Shown piece after piece: positions 1-11,125 of a stretch of 64,000 bases of DNA (within the stretch, counting starts at the first letter, position 1; each line of letters opens with the position of its first letter). The translations under genes were made by a program, and so were the position numbers. The notes under the pieces were generated by a model. That model saw only the letters and a list, made by a program, of their open reading frames with translations, searched no databases and was not told the DNA's origin. Origin of the DNA: Allacma fusca (lineage: Eukaryota > Arthropoda > Collembola > Symphypleona > Sminthuridae); the NCBI GenBank assembly GCA_947179485.1, contig OX359245.1, positions 34,955,067-35,019,066 of the forward strand, given 5' to 3'.

Positions 1-1028
1 AATTAATAAAAATCCGGCAAGTTTTTCTTATCCGAGGAAACCTGCTAGGTCGATGATTTTTAAGGAAGTGGGCATTAAATCCAAATTACACTGAGAATCT
101 TAGAACTTGGGAGTCTTTCTGCTCAAAAATCTGGGATTCCCGGAACTAATTCCCTTTTTATACATAATCCATTGTGAGTTTTTATTCAGTTGTTCGTAAA
201 TATGGAGATGAGGTGGCTACGTGAGAGAAATATAGTTTTCTCCAGAAGTCTTTATTATATCTAGTTATGGGGAATTTTCGAATATTATAAAAGGTTTTTT
301 AATTGGGAATTTCTGGGAAAATGTGACAAGTGTGATTTTATGGTCATTTCGGATTAATTTCTGTTCGTAGGTTTTGTATTGTTAGGATTAATTACGTCCA
401 GCTTCATAAGAATCATATTGAGGTAGATAGCGATTGTTGTGGGAGAGAGAGAGAGAGAGAAAAAAAGAACCGGTTTGAACTGTAGGGCAAAATAAATAAA
501 ATAAAAAAAAAAAAAGGTAGACGAAAGTCAAATCATAGCTGTGATGATTGATATTGTATGTATTTCAATTGGGTATAGTGTCCGAACTAAACAAGTGTAT
601 GTTCATGTAATTACCATGTACACGGAAAGCTTTATATATAGTCATATGTCTATGGTGAGGTATGTACATATAGAGGTTCACCTTTCAATTGGAGCTTTTT
701 GCACGTGCAGTTAACACACGTGGCAAGTAGCATGACTAGGTAGGAAAAATTCCTTGTATGTATTTTCTCAGTTGTCAGGAAAAGTAGTTCCATTGATGGA
801 GGTGATTGGGTTGACATATAAGTATATTATGCTCCCTACTTATGAAAACATTTGGACCTGAGACTCATTTCTCCCATCCCCTACCTTTCTCAAAGGAGGA
901 TATAAGACGGAGTCAAGACCTCAGGAGTAACTACTTCCAACGTAGCTCTCTATCTCCGTGATTGTTCAAAAGTACTCTCCAGTTTTTTTTAAATTTGTAC
1001 ATTGGGACTTGACACTATTCCAATTACA
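1..1028. other. Upstream region of CRAL-TRIO gene 1, no gene seen
   Basis: No coding exon was recognised here. It contains a short GA run (443-460) followed by A-rich sequence. Position 901 has a TATAAG-like string about 125 bp before the first ATG of the downstream gene; there is no Inr at the ideal spacing, so a promoter at this exact site is only a guess. Confidence 0.4.
443..460. repeat. (GA)9 microsatellite
   Basis: Nine GA dinucleotides in a row, followed by a poly-A stretch. Simple sequence with no inferred function. Confidence 0.9.
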
Positions 1029-2760
1029 ATGGAAGCATCAAATCTGGTCTTCCTAGTCCTGTCCGTAATTTTGAGCTTGGTCATTTTGGAAACCCAAGCA
1101 CAATTACCTGAAGAAGATGTTCCCAGTGGGCTCCAGGTTCGAATTTTCTCTCTAAATTCAACAACAAAATTTTCGTTTGTTTATTTTAAAAAAAAAGGAA
1201 AAAATTCCTCCCGTATTTTTGCATCTTGATTAAAATTCCTTAATACAAGATTTGGTGTTTTATAGTTTTTAATGGGGAACAAATATTAGTACAAAATATT
1301 TTCAAGAAATTTTACTGTAGAAAATTTTGGTGGGAAAAATGTAATTATACTCGAAATTTTGGGGTAAATTACAGAATTTTTGAAAATATATTTTTAATTA
1401 CAGCACTTATTAAAATGGGACTTGGACACTTGGAAGCCCCCGCAAGAAATTGCTGACGATTTTCCCTATTATTTGAGTGGATTCGGTGAAGATAACAGAC
1501 CAAGTAAGTTCTACAGGGAAAAAAATCTGCTTTATTCAAAAATTTCTAGAGGAAAAACATCTTCTTTATTCAAAAATTCCTAGAGGAAAAAAATCTTCTT
1601 TATTCAAAATTCCAATAGGAAAAAATCTTCTTTATTCAAAATTCCAGTAGGAAAAAATCTTGTTGATTCAAAATTCCTGGAGGAAATAAATAGGGATTTC
1701 CCTGAAACTTTCTCTGAAAAAAAGTGTACAATTATTCAATTTTGAGATTAATTCATATTTTTTTTTGTCCACTCAAAAATTAGTCTGGGTTCTTGAATTT
1801 GGTAAATGGGACATTCCTGGGATGTTGGCCCGAGGATCAAAATGGGAGAAGATTTTGGACAAACATGTGGATCAATGGCTCTGGAGAATGTGGAAGAGCT
1901 TAGGCTTGAAGAGCGATCCCAAAGACCCCGTCACAGAGGCTCTTGTCATTGTAGACATGGAAGGCTACGGCTTCAAACAGCTCAACTCTTCTGAAGGTAT
2001 ACTCACAAACAAATGTCATTTAACATTAAAACAATCAAACATGCAATGAATTAAGCTCCTGCAGAAAACAATAAACCTCTCATGTGTGTGCACGTGTAAT
2101 TATTCTGGAGCCTCACAAATAATCTCATGTATTTTTTCTAGCCATGGCCTTTGTTGTTCGGAAAATGAGACTAGTCACCCTGACATTGAGGTTCGCCTTT
2201 GAAGCCTATGCAATTAACAGTAAGTCCGTTTTTTACAAATCTGAAGCTGGTTTTATACATACTGCACAAGGCATTCCAAAGTTGTCCGACCACTTCCCTC
2301 AGATTCCATTAACATTATTTTTCAAAACATTCCAAGAAATTATCACTACTATGTGCAAGGGTCAGGTATTGGAATTCCTACAAAATCAATTTTAAATATC
2401 TTTAAAAAAAAGATTCTAGTCAACAAAAATCCTCAACAATCAATTTCCATTCAAGAAATAATTATTTTTGGAAAAATACCTCATCAAAATGTAAACATCC
2501 TTCGGTCCTTATCTAACAAATTTTTTTGTGCTTGCTTATTTCCAGCAAACTTTGTAGGAGATGCTTTCCTACGGATCCTCCGACCCATTCTGGGGAAGGA
2601 CTTTGAGAAATTAGACATTTATGGGACAAATCCCGCTAAATGGCGCCCCATTGTTTTAAGACACATACCCCGGGATCAAATCCGGGAGTCATACGGGGGT
2701 AAGAAAAATTTCAAGCCCTTCTGGACTTCCAGTGAGAATAGTTTCCCGGAAACACCATAG
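1029..2760 (+). CDS. Secreted CRAL-TRIO (SEC14-like) lipid-binding protein, gene 1
   Basis: Five exons give a 237-residue protein: 1029-1136, 1404-1503, 1784-1996, 2142-2219 and 2546-2760, all with GT-AG borders and phases 0, 1, 1, 1. The start is the ATG at 1029 because a hydrophobic signal peptide follows directly (VFLVLSVILSLVILE, then a likely cleavage near TQAQ). Exon 2 carries the PYYLSGF motif, exon 3 WVLEFGKWD, and the end has the SEC14-family YGG motif followed by NFKP. CRAL-TRIO proteins bind small hydrophobic ligands such as lipids or retinoids; most are cytosolic, so a signal peptide is unusual and suggests secretion or an ER-lumen role (inference). It shares its exon plan with the three minus-strand genes at 30.5-46.6 kb but is the most divergent: exon 3 is longer (213 bp) and the C terminus extends past the usual end. 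The ligand cannot be told from sequence. Confidence 0.85.
1517..1681 (+). repeat. Intronic tandem repeat, ~33-bp unit x5
   Basis: Five consecutive units of 32-34 bp, each starting GGAAAAA and containing CTTTATTCAAAA, fill most of the second intron of CRAL-TRIO gene 1. Units differ by a few bases and by homopolymer length. The splice sites on either side are intact. Confidence 0.85.
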
Positions 2761-2898
2761 ACAGATCCTTGTATTTAAATTAAACTTGCTCCCTATTGAT
2801 GTTGATTGTCAGTACAATGCAAGTCAAAACTTATATTATATGTACATACGTATTACCTCGTTACCGTTATACTCACAATCAGCGTGATAAAATTTGTT

Positions 2899-2904
2899 AA
2901 TAAA
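2899..2904 (+). promoter_or_regulatory. Candidate poly(A) signal of CRAL-TRIO gene 1
   Basis: AATAAA about 140 bp after the stop codon at 2760; first canonical hexamer downstream of the gene. Confidence 0.45.
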
Positions 2905-5900
2905 ATGAACTCAGAAGAAAAACAGTATTTTGAGGGCTGTTCAAGCCCAAGTCGTTATTTGTTCATCCATCATGGGACATATCAATCAGGTCGGAATTAC
3001 AATCAAAATTCATTCAAATAATTTAAATGGTAATAAATTTATTTACCACAAAATTCAATCCACTCCAGTCCATTACTTCCCTATGGAATTTTTAACGGCC
3101 CATTAAAAAATTCAGCGGCGCTGTTATAGGAATAATTATGACAACAATTCCAAGTTTCTATAATTATTACATTAAATGCATATAAAAAAAATCTTTCATG
3201 GAACATATCATATTAGTGGCCCTCAAAGCCCATAAATTATCAAGGGATTTTGTTATTGTTTGTGCATGGATATTTTATTTACTATATGTAAACATGTGCG
3301 TGATTAGTTTTGATATCAGCATAATTGAAAAGCCATGTAAAATCTTGGAATTTCTATCGGAATTTATGTTCCTTGACAATTTCAATTATAATTTTCCCTC
3401 ACTCCTTGTCAGTCTAATGGTCAGAGTGGGGATTGTTTTGTATGAGGATATAAATAGATATAATTATATCCGTGTCGATACATATAGATATAATTACGCT
3501 TATGAGCATAATAAATTCCCACCTGAAACAAATAAATACATAATTAAAATAATTAGTCTCAGCATAAACATCAAAGATTTTTTTAAGCACTCATCAAGCA
3601 AGTTCCGTAAATCCACGTGACAATGTAACATTGAACTTGGTCCGAGTATAGAGGACTGTAGTCCAGTGTGGGAATTTCTTAGGGAGGAAAGCAAGTTTGT
3701 TTTTTTTAATGACAATACGTTCTTGTAAAAATGTTTATCAAAATGTTCATAATTACAAATTTATGGGATGATCATATATATCATGACATTACACAAGATT
3801 CCAGTTGAGGATCCAGACCTTCCAAAGACAACCAAATCATCACTAATGAGGGAATCCAGCTCATCCATTTCCCAAGAGCCGGTGTCCTCCTCAGTCCTGT
3901 AATATATGTGACATAATGAGGGGCCCAATAGCAGGAAAGGATGTGCATATACATATGTAATTACATACATACATAGTCAGAGCATTTGGCGTAAACAAGT
4001 TTGAGAGTTGTCACATAAAATGTCCGTGTGCATCCTTGCAGGCTAAAAAGCCTCACAAACAATACAATGAACTCTTATTGTAGAGGATGGGTCTTAAGGC
4101 ACTGGGGAGATTTTTCTAGTTTCAGGGGGATCTTAAAATTATCATTGATAGTAATTGAGCAGAGCAAGGAATCCTATTGTGTATAAATTGTGGGATTAAA
4201 TTTGAGATGTGTAATAAAATTATTATTGTGTCTTGAGCATGTGTCTATATTTCTCTCAATGCCCCATCCAGTACAAAAGGGGTTGACGGTAAGATTCCGC
4301 ATTTTCAAGCTTTGACATGTTGATTGCTGGAAGATATTGTAATAATGGAGAAGACATTGCTGGCTAATGATCCATAAGTAAAAATGTGGGATTTAAGTCG
4401 GTGGTCCATTAACTGAGGAATTACAGTCGACTCTGACTATTTGGAGCTTTCTGTTCTTATAGCGTGTGATATGTTCCTCAAATGTTTTGACACTGGTCCG
4501 TATTTTTGACATAACCATTGGATTTTCTGTCTTTAATTTCTTGTCCTCCGCTACTACCTCTGGGATTATTGGTAGGGATTCTTTTCTGTGATGGATTTAC
4601 TTTACATACTCAGTCATATGATTATTATATGAGTGAGTCCGCGGAAACCGGTCTGGCTGTTAACAAATAAGATAACAAATTTCCAAGGGATACTCACACA
4701 TGTCATTATAGAACTCGAGGCATGTAATATTTATTGAGAGCTCTCCTCGCGCATTGCATTTTCATACAACATACAAATGCATCTCAGATTTTTTTAAATT
4801 ACTTTTTCGACCTCACGTCCACAAAATTACTGGCAAGTGGCAAGGTCTCCAACTTCTATCCAATCTTTAATAATTATTAGAGTCAAATGATTTGATGACA
4901 GTAACGCCAGTTCTACAAAGTCCTGGAATTTTGTAGTATATTTTTTGTATTCCTTGTATTTATTGCAGTTATACTGCCATCAAATGTTTTTTCACGCTGA
5001 CCGTCACCCCTAAATTTCATACTCTTTAAATATACTGTTCCTTGGAATGTAGTACAGTGGCTTTACTAAATTAGGGATGGGATTTTATCCTATAACTTCC
5101 GGTTTTAACAAAAACAGTCCCGCGAATCGGATCCGAAGAAGATGTTCCTTCAAGATGAAAAATCTGTCTGCTCAAATAAATCTCAAGTGTGCCACAATAT
5201 GTTTTCATACTCTAGAAAAAAAGGTGGGATGGTAAACCGGCCAGTTATAACAAATATAACATTCCCGCCATATTATATACAGTGTGAGTATATGAGGCTC
5301 CCAGGGTTATTATTACTACTTGAGATATGGCTAAATGATATAATTGGGACGAATTCTTATAATTAATACGCTTACAATCATACACAATTTCACCCTTGAC
5401 GTTTACTTAAAAAGGTTACAATGCTCGTAAATAGGCCAATGTTATTTTGAGATTGTAAAGGTGAAGCAACTTTGAGCATCCGTTACGTTATTCTGCACAT
5501 ATTCTCACGTCACGAGCTCGACACAGGGATTACAACTGGGTGTAATATCTGTTAGTATATAATTACACTATATACATATGTACGTGGAGATCTTATTCAT
5601 AGTAATATGCTTGCCCAGGGTTGGGAAATTTAATTACCAGTACAAATTCCAAAATCTGGAGTTGGATTATGGGATTGGAAATAAAAATCTAACAATTTGG
5701 ATGAAGGGATTAACAATAAAATTTTAAAAAATTGGATTGGATTAGCGGATTGAAGAATAGAAATCTTCCTGCAAATTCCTATTAGATTAGTGGACTAAGG
5801 AATTGAATTAGAAAAATCTTTTGAATTATTATAAATCCACCAATATTATACGTATTTCTGTTACATAACAAAATTACTTTATTAAAGCAAGTAAGAACAA

Positions 5901-8900
5901 AGTATCCTAAAAGACATTTTCGCTTGCGAGTCACTTCTATTTGTCTATGCTACTTTTCATATCCATAGTTTAAAAAACTTTCAATCAAGAAGAATAATAA
6001 TTACGTAACGTTTTTCCGTAACTTGTATCTGATGAAAGCCAGAAAGCCCATACTAAAAATTACCTTGTTCTTCCGTGTTATATTTATTATACATACTTTT
6101 AGAAACTCAATTCTTAGATTATTATTGGAATTCATATTTACAAAAATAATTCCAATCTGGGATGATTTAAGGAGCTTGTGTGCATTTAAAACAAAGTCAG
6201 AAGTATTATTCATTCAAATTTGAAAAATATGGCCTTTAAACGAGACGTCAGGTTTATTAGCGGGATTATGCATTTTTTTGTAAGTTTTGGAAGACAGTAG
6301 CTACTCTTTAGCAGGAATTTAATATTACAAATAGTTCACCATCACGTGGAGTATATTTAAAAATATTGAGGTACATCTTGTATAATTACATTTGCAAGTT
6401 TATACGTGTATTTTATGTACTGCTGTGTATACATAAGCGAAATCCAGACATTCCAGACCACGTGATTAAAATCCCAACCTCCAGACATTCACCCGATTAA
6501 TTTTCCGAGTAATTCATCCCGAAATGTCCCAACATCCAGCCCATTAACAAGATCCCAACATCCTGCCAATTAGTGAGTCTCCGGCGTTACACCGATTCAC
6601 CGACTAAAAAACTTGCTGAATATAAAAATACATGTGCATATCTGTAAGAACATACGTGTTGTAACAAGTAGTAACTGAAATGAAACATAAATATATACAT
6701 GCTATCAAGCCTAATCAGACATGGTACTGCCCCTGTACAATCTAACCACAGTTCATTTGAAGTGTTTATAAATAGAAAAGATATTGACACTGCAATACGC
6801 CACATTACATTAAGTTACCAAACCGAGAAAAAGAAGCTCATTGACAAAACTGAACTATAAAAAAACACGAGTGTACCTCGGGCCTTACAAAGAACTTTAT
6901 TAAGATAATATAAGTATACAGTAATTTTTTTCGTAAAGCTACAAGAAAAAATATAGCAATAAAACTCCGTAGATTGTTACAAGGAATCAGTTAAAAATTA
7001 TTATGCTCATGAAACCGGATTCATCGAACCAAACATAAAATAAAATGCATTTCTGGACATATTAACAACATGCTTTGGCGTATTATCTAAAGTTTCTAGA
7101 TTCTTATTTGAGTAGCGTGTGTTGTAGTCTGCCATGTCAGTATGTAATTACGAACATACATACATATGTGTAACAATTATTACAGAATGTATAAATACAC
7201 AGTCAGACAAGCACTAGACAAACTGGGCAGTCTGACAGTATCATAATTTTTTTATCATCTAACAATCAATCGATTTTGTACAATTTATTCACTTTTATTT
7301 CCAAACGGATTTAAGAAATAATGTACATTTAAGAAATAATGTACACGCATCTAAAGGTTGTAAGGGCTTACGCCAAAAAATCGACCTGAATAAAGATTAT
7401 TATTTTATTTTATTTCTAAACGGATATCTGTAGTCAGTCTTTACAATCTCTCAACTCCATCTCACTGGCAGTTAGTTAATTAAAACACGTATTACTTAAT
7501 AAATGGTTGATCAGCAGTCAGATAAATCAACTATTTATTAATTCCTAGTCCATAATTTTTTCAGCGCGACAATACAAATCATTTCATCACCACAATTTAT
7601 CATGTAAGATCTGATCTGTCCCTTCATCAGTCCTGAACTGACCGAATAGAGAATTAAGTCTTAATTTTTTTGGGGTCACATCATACAATTTAAGGGATAA
7701 ATCATTCATGAGGCTGCTCAAATAGATTTTTGAAGTAATTACTCCAATCTCTAGAAAAGAATCTCGAAGGGAGCCAAAATTGAACTAACAATTAGACAAA
7801 TTTTCTAGTAATTGATAATAGGGAATGTTTCCAAATATTTTTGTATTACTCCAGAGAAAAGGCTCTTGCAAAAGCGGACCCGCTAACTTTGTCTGATTGT
7901 GAGTTGACGTTGGTAAGTCAATGATTGAAACTAGTCTAGGCATTTCCCATGAAATGTAATGAAATAGATTCCCATTTAATTAGTTATTTTTAGTGTCCAT
8001 GCCCATACATGCCCCAACATTTCAACATGAACATTGTTTTATGTTCATACAAATTATGACAGGCAAGGAAAAACATATATGTTGTAATTATTGTACTCAA
8101 TTATTATATTCTAAATTAGAGACAAAATCTAAACTATGAAAACTAAACTATGTACAACGCTTCATAAATATCTTAACCATCAGGATTTCCCATTCTCATA
8201 GTCAACTGACAATTAATGCGTCTAAGTACAGCTAGATAATATGCCCATGTGCTTGAACTTCAAAGTTGTTTAACGCGCCCAGTTCAAGTTATAAGTTCCA
8301 TGTGCATATATGTATCTATATAAGTCTGAATACTTGTATGTATATATAAGTATGAAAAGGTCGTATAAGCTCAAACGTTAATAGATTATTTGAAACTTTC
8401 AAGTAATTACTGTATTGAAATGCTTACTCGGCCAGGATCTACAAAGCAGGCTAGAATAGTAATAATAATTATTCAAACATTCTGAAAATATTTGTAATAA
8501 TACAGATAGTAAATAACCGCAAGCATAAATAATACCTGCACGTATTTAATTATAGAGTCAACTCTCCGTCAAAATAAAAGGGGTAAGTTTAAAGTGACTC
8601 CTCCAATTTAAACGGGAGCTTACACTCATGAAACTCTATGTAATTCCAGACCATATAAATAAGGCATTACTAAAAAAAACAAACGATCACAACTATAACA
8701 ACGTTTTCCCTAAAAGCAAAATCAACTACGTGCATACGACATAATATAGCGTTGACTAAATTTTAAAACGTACTATTTTCACAGGAGATCCCCTTTAAAA
8801 GCGTTGCCAAATGAAAATAGCCCAAATTTGTCGACATTATAAATTTTTGTTCGTAGGTAAAATTTTCTCTGGAAGTTCTTTTGATGCTCCTTTACAGGTA

Positions 8901-10181
8901 ATTGTATGGGCTTCACTGGGAGAGCTACCACACAGGTCCCTTCGTAAATAATTGCGTGTATGTAAGTACACATTTCATACAATCAGCTTCTAAGGTTAAA
9001 AATTGCGTTTTCAGGGGCTAAAAATGTGAGGCAATATTTAAACAAATGTTTATTTCTCTTGCAAATTTTTCCAACAATTCATAAATTTCAATCTTGTCTC
9101 ACCTTGTTGTTGTCCCTTATATGGACTAGGGAGTGAGGGGGAAGAAAAAGGAAATGGGACAGTAAGTATAAGAATATTGTCTCAATGCGGGCAAAAATAT
9201 TTGGAACATTTTCCCCTCTACTAAACGTACAATGCTATAATTTTCATTCTTGTAAGAAAAACATTATTCGATGGAATTTTGCTAGTAAAAATGGACCGTA
9301 AATTATATAGCTAACACCCTTTGGGACACTGACTGATTTATTATCAAGTGTCTACAGGACATTACATTCCAGACATACAAGAAAGTTACAGGGGTAGAGA
9401 GCATTATGCTTTAACCTCATTTGTGGTTGTGTCATAAGCAGAATGAAAGTACGCCGCTCAAGCCAGCAGGCTTTTTTTAAATGTTCGTTTGTACAGTGTA
9501 CACCTGATTTTGTAAAATTGAACAGCATTTGTCCGGCTTCACTTACTACATTTTTTCCAATGTGGTCAAAAGAGCGAGGCGTAGTTAGACTTTTTTTAAA
9601 CTTGTATATTCAGATAATTTCTGAGAGCTGTCATTTGTGGGATAAGAATCAAAAGATATTTTACGCTAATTAGACGCAAGATTCTAGTAAAGTTTATGGG
9701 CTATGTACATGACCAGATATGTAGTGTGCTGATACTACCAGTGTTATTATAAACTATAAATAATGAATCTAAACACGGGAGATGTAATACATACGTAATT
9801 ACTGTTAGACAAACCTGTTCCGTCTACTATCTGAGCGGAAAGACATGTTTCGTTTGTCATGTAAATTGGAAGTAATTTTTAACTACTAATATGGAGAACA
9901 GATAGTGACTGTATTTCCCAATAAAAAACCTAATTTTGCTAAAGTGTGAAAATCTGTCAACTTCATGGTTGACCTTGCATTGATTAATACTTGTAATTTT
10001 GTGAAATGCAAAGACTAAAAGGCAGCAAACAATACACGCATAACTATAAAGCTCCGTTCATACCGGTGTGGACTCACAAATATTAAAAAATTATATACAT
10101 AGCTGTTTGCAATAGTACTTGCAAGTGTTGGATTTAACCAAGGAGGGTGCAAGTTAAGTTCATAAGTGGCATCCCTGTTTT
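2905..10181. other. Long intergenic region without a recognised gene
   Basis: Only short open frames of low-complexity composition occur here. There is no recognisable protein family, RNA gene or bounded transposon. Minor features are a 17-bp direct repeat (7312-7345, around AAGAAATAATGTACA) and a hAT-like start CAGGGTTGGG near 5619 with no matching right end. Confidence 0.5.
3761..3896 (-). other. Possible isolated terminal exon, minus strand
   Basis: An open stretch read on the minus strand behind an AG acceptor at 3897-3898 encodes an acidic, coding-like peptide containing EEDTGSWEMDELDSLISDD and then a stop. No partner exon was found upstream on that strand and no family is recognised, so it may be chance. 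Confidence 0.15.
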
Positions 10182-10264
10182 AATTCCTTAAGTCACCTCC
10201 GGATAGTAAATTCCTTAAGTCACCTCCGGGTAGTAGGAATTTACTACCCGGAGGTGACTTAAGG
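10182..10264. repeat. Perfect 23-bp palindrome with duplicated left arm
   Basis: A 27-bp unit is repeated in tandem (10182-10208, 10209-10235; one mismatch). The second copy is then followed, after a 6-nt spacer, by its exact inverted copy (10242-10264). The inverted arms 10213-10235 and 10242-10264 match over all 23 positions, core CTTAAGTCACCTCCGGGTAG. The structure borders the repeat that begins near 10285 and could be a transposon terminus or fold-back. Confidence 0.9.
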
Positions 10265-10284
10265 AAAAGTCATCGGACAATTTC

Positions 10285-10975
10285 ATGTTTTTCGGGTTGC
10301 GTCAGTCCCCTAGTAAAATAGCCTTGTCCGAACGTCCGTACGTCGTTGTGCCCTTCCGCACGATATCCCAAAAACTACGGGACCGATTTCAATGAAATGT
10401 TTTGACAGACATTACTTGTGTCAAAAGTAAGCCTGAGTTCGTATTTGGTTGAAATCGGTCTGATAGTTTTTGAGAAACAAATTCTTGAAATTTCGTACTT
10501 CAAGTCAAATGACAGTTATCTCTAAAAATACAGAAACGATTTCAATGAAATTTTTTGTGAATATTGTTTATGCAAATCATAATGGTTGTTGCTTATGTGG
10601 TTGAAATCGGTCCGATAGTTTTTTCGAAAATAAATCTGAAATTTCGAACTTAAAGTCAAATGACAATTATCTCCAAAACTACTGAATCGATTTCAATGAA
10701 ATTCGTTGTTGGCTGAAATCGGCCGGATAGTTTTTGAGAAAAAAAACATTGAAATTTTGGACTTCAAGTCGAATGACAGTTATCTCCAAAACTACTGAAT
10801 CGATTTCAATGAAATTTGTTGTGAATATTGCTTATGTAAATCATAATGGTTGTTGTTTATGTGGTTAAAATCGACACTATAGTTTTTCGAAAAAAAATCT
10901 GAAATTTTGCAAGAAACTCAAAATTTGTCCTTCTTTGACGGCGGTAGCTGACGCCACCCTACGCGAAGCCTCAAA
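10285..10975 (+). repeat. Dispersed repeat R, copy 1 (~150-bp monomers)
   Basis: The sequence starts with CCCCTAGTAAAATAGCCTTG and ends with GACGCCACCCTACGCGAAG. Inside, a block containing GATTTCAATGAAAT, AATGGTTGTTGCTTATG, TTGAAATCGG and AAATGACAGTTATCTC recurs about every 150 bp (three to four times). The inner words CCGATTTCAA and TTGAAATCGG are inverted copies of each other. A second copy in the same orientation lies at 15157-15725. It has no coding capacity and is probably a non-autonomous mobile element. Confidence 0.75.
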
Positions 10976-10983
10976 TTAAATCG

Positions 10984-11085
10984 TACTAGCACTGCACAGC
11001 CAGCTATTGCTGGCTCAGAAAGGCAAATGTAAGTATCGAAGGCAGTAAATAGTTGTACGCAATAGCTGGCTTTGAAGTGCTAGTA
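10984..11085. repeat. 27-bp inverted repeat next to the helicase gene
   Basis: Arms 10984-11010 and 11059-11085 are inverted copies with 25 of 27 positions matching, separated by 48 bp. The left arm overlaps a smaller perfect hairpin (AGCCAGC/GCTGGCT, 10998-11015). It lies about 40 bp beyond the 3' end of the Helitron-type helicase gene, where a Helitron terminus could be expected. Confidence 0.8.
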
Positions 11086-11125
11086 TATGCTTAATATCCG
11101 GCAAAATGTTAAATTTTAGTGCAAA

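Noticed and set aside
5619..5640. hAT start (CAGGGTTGGG)
   Set aside because: No inverted partner or 8-bp duplication found within several kb.
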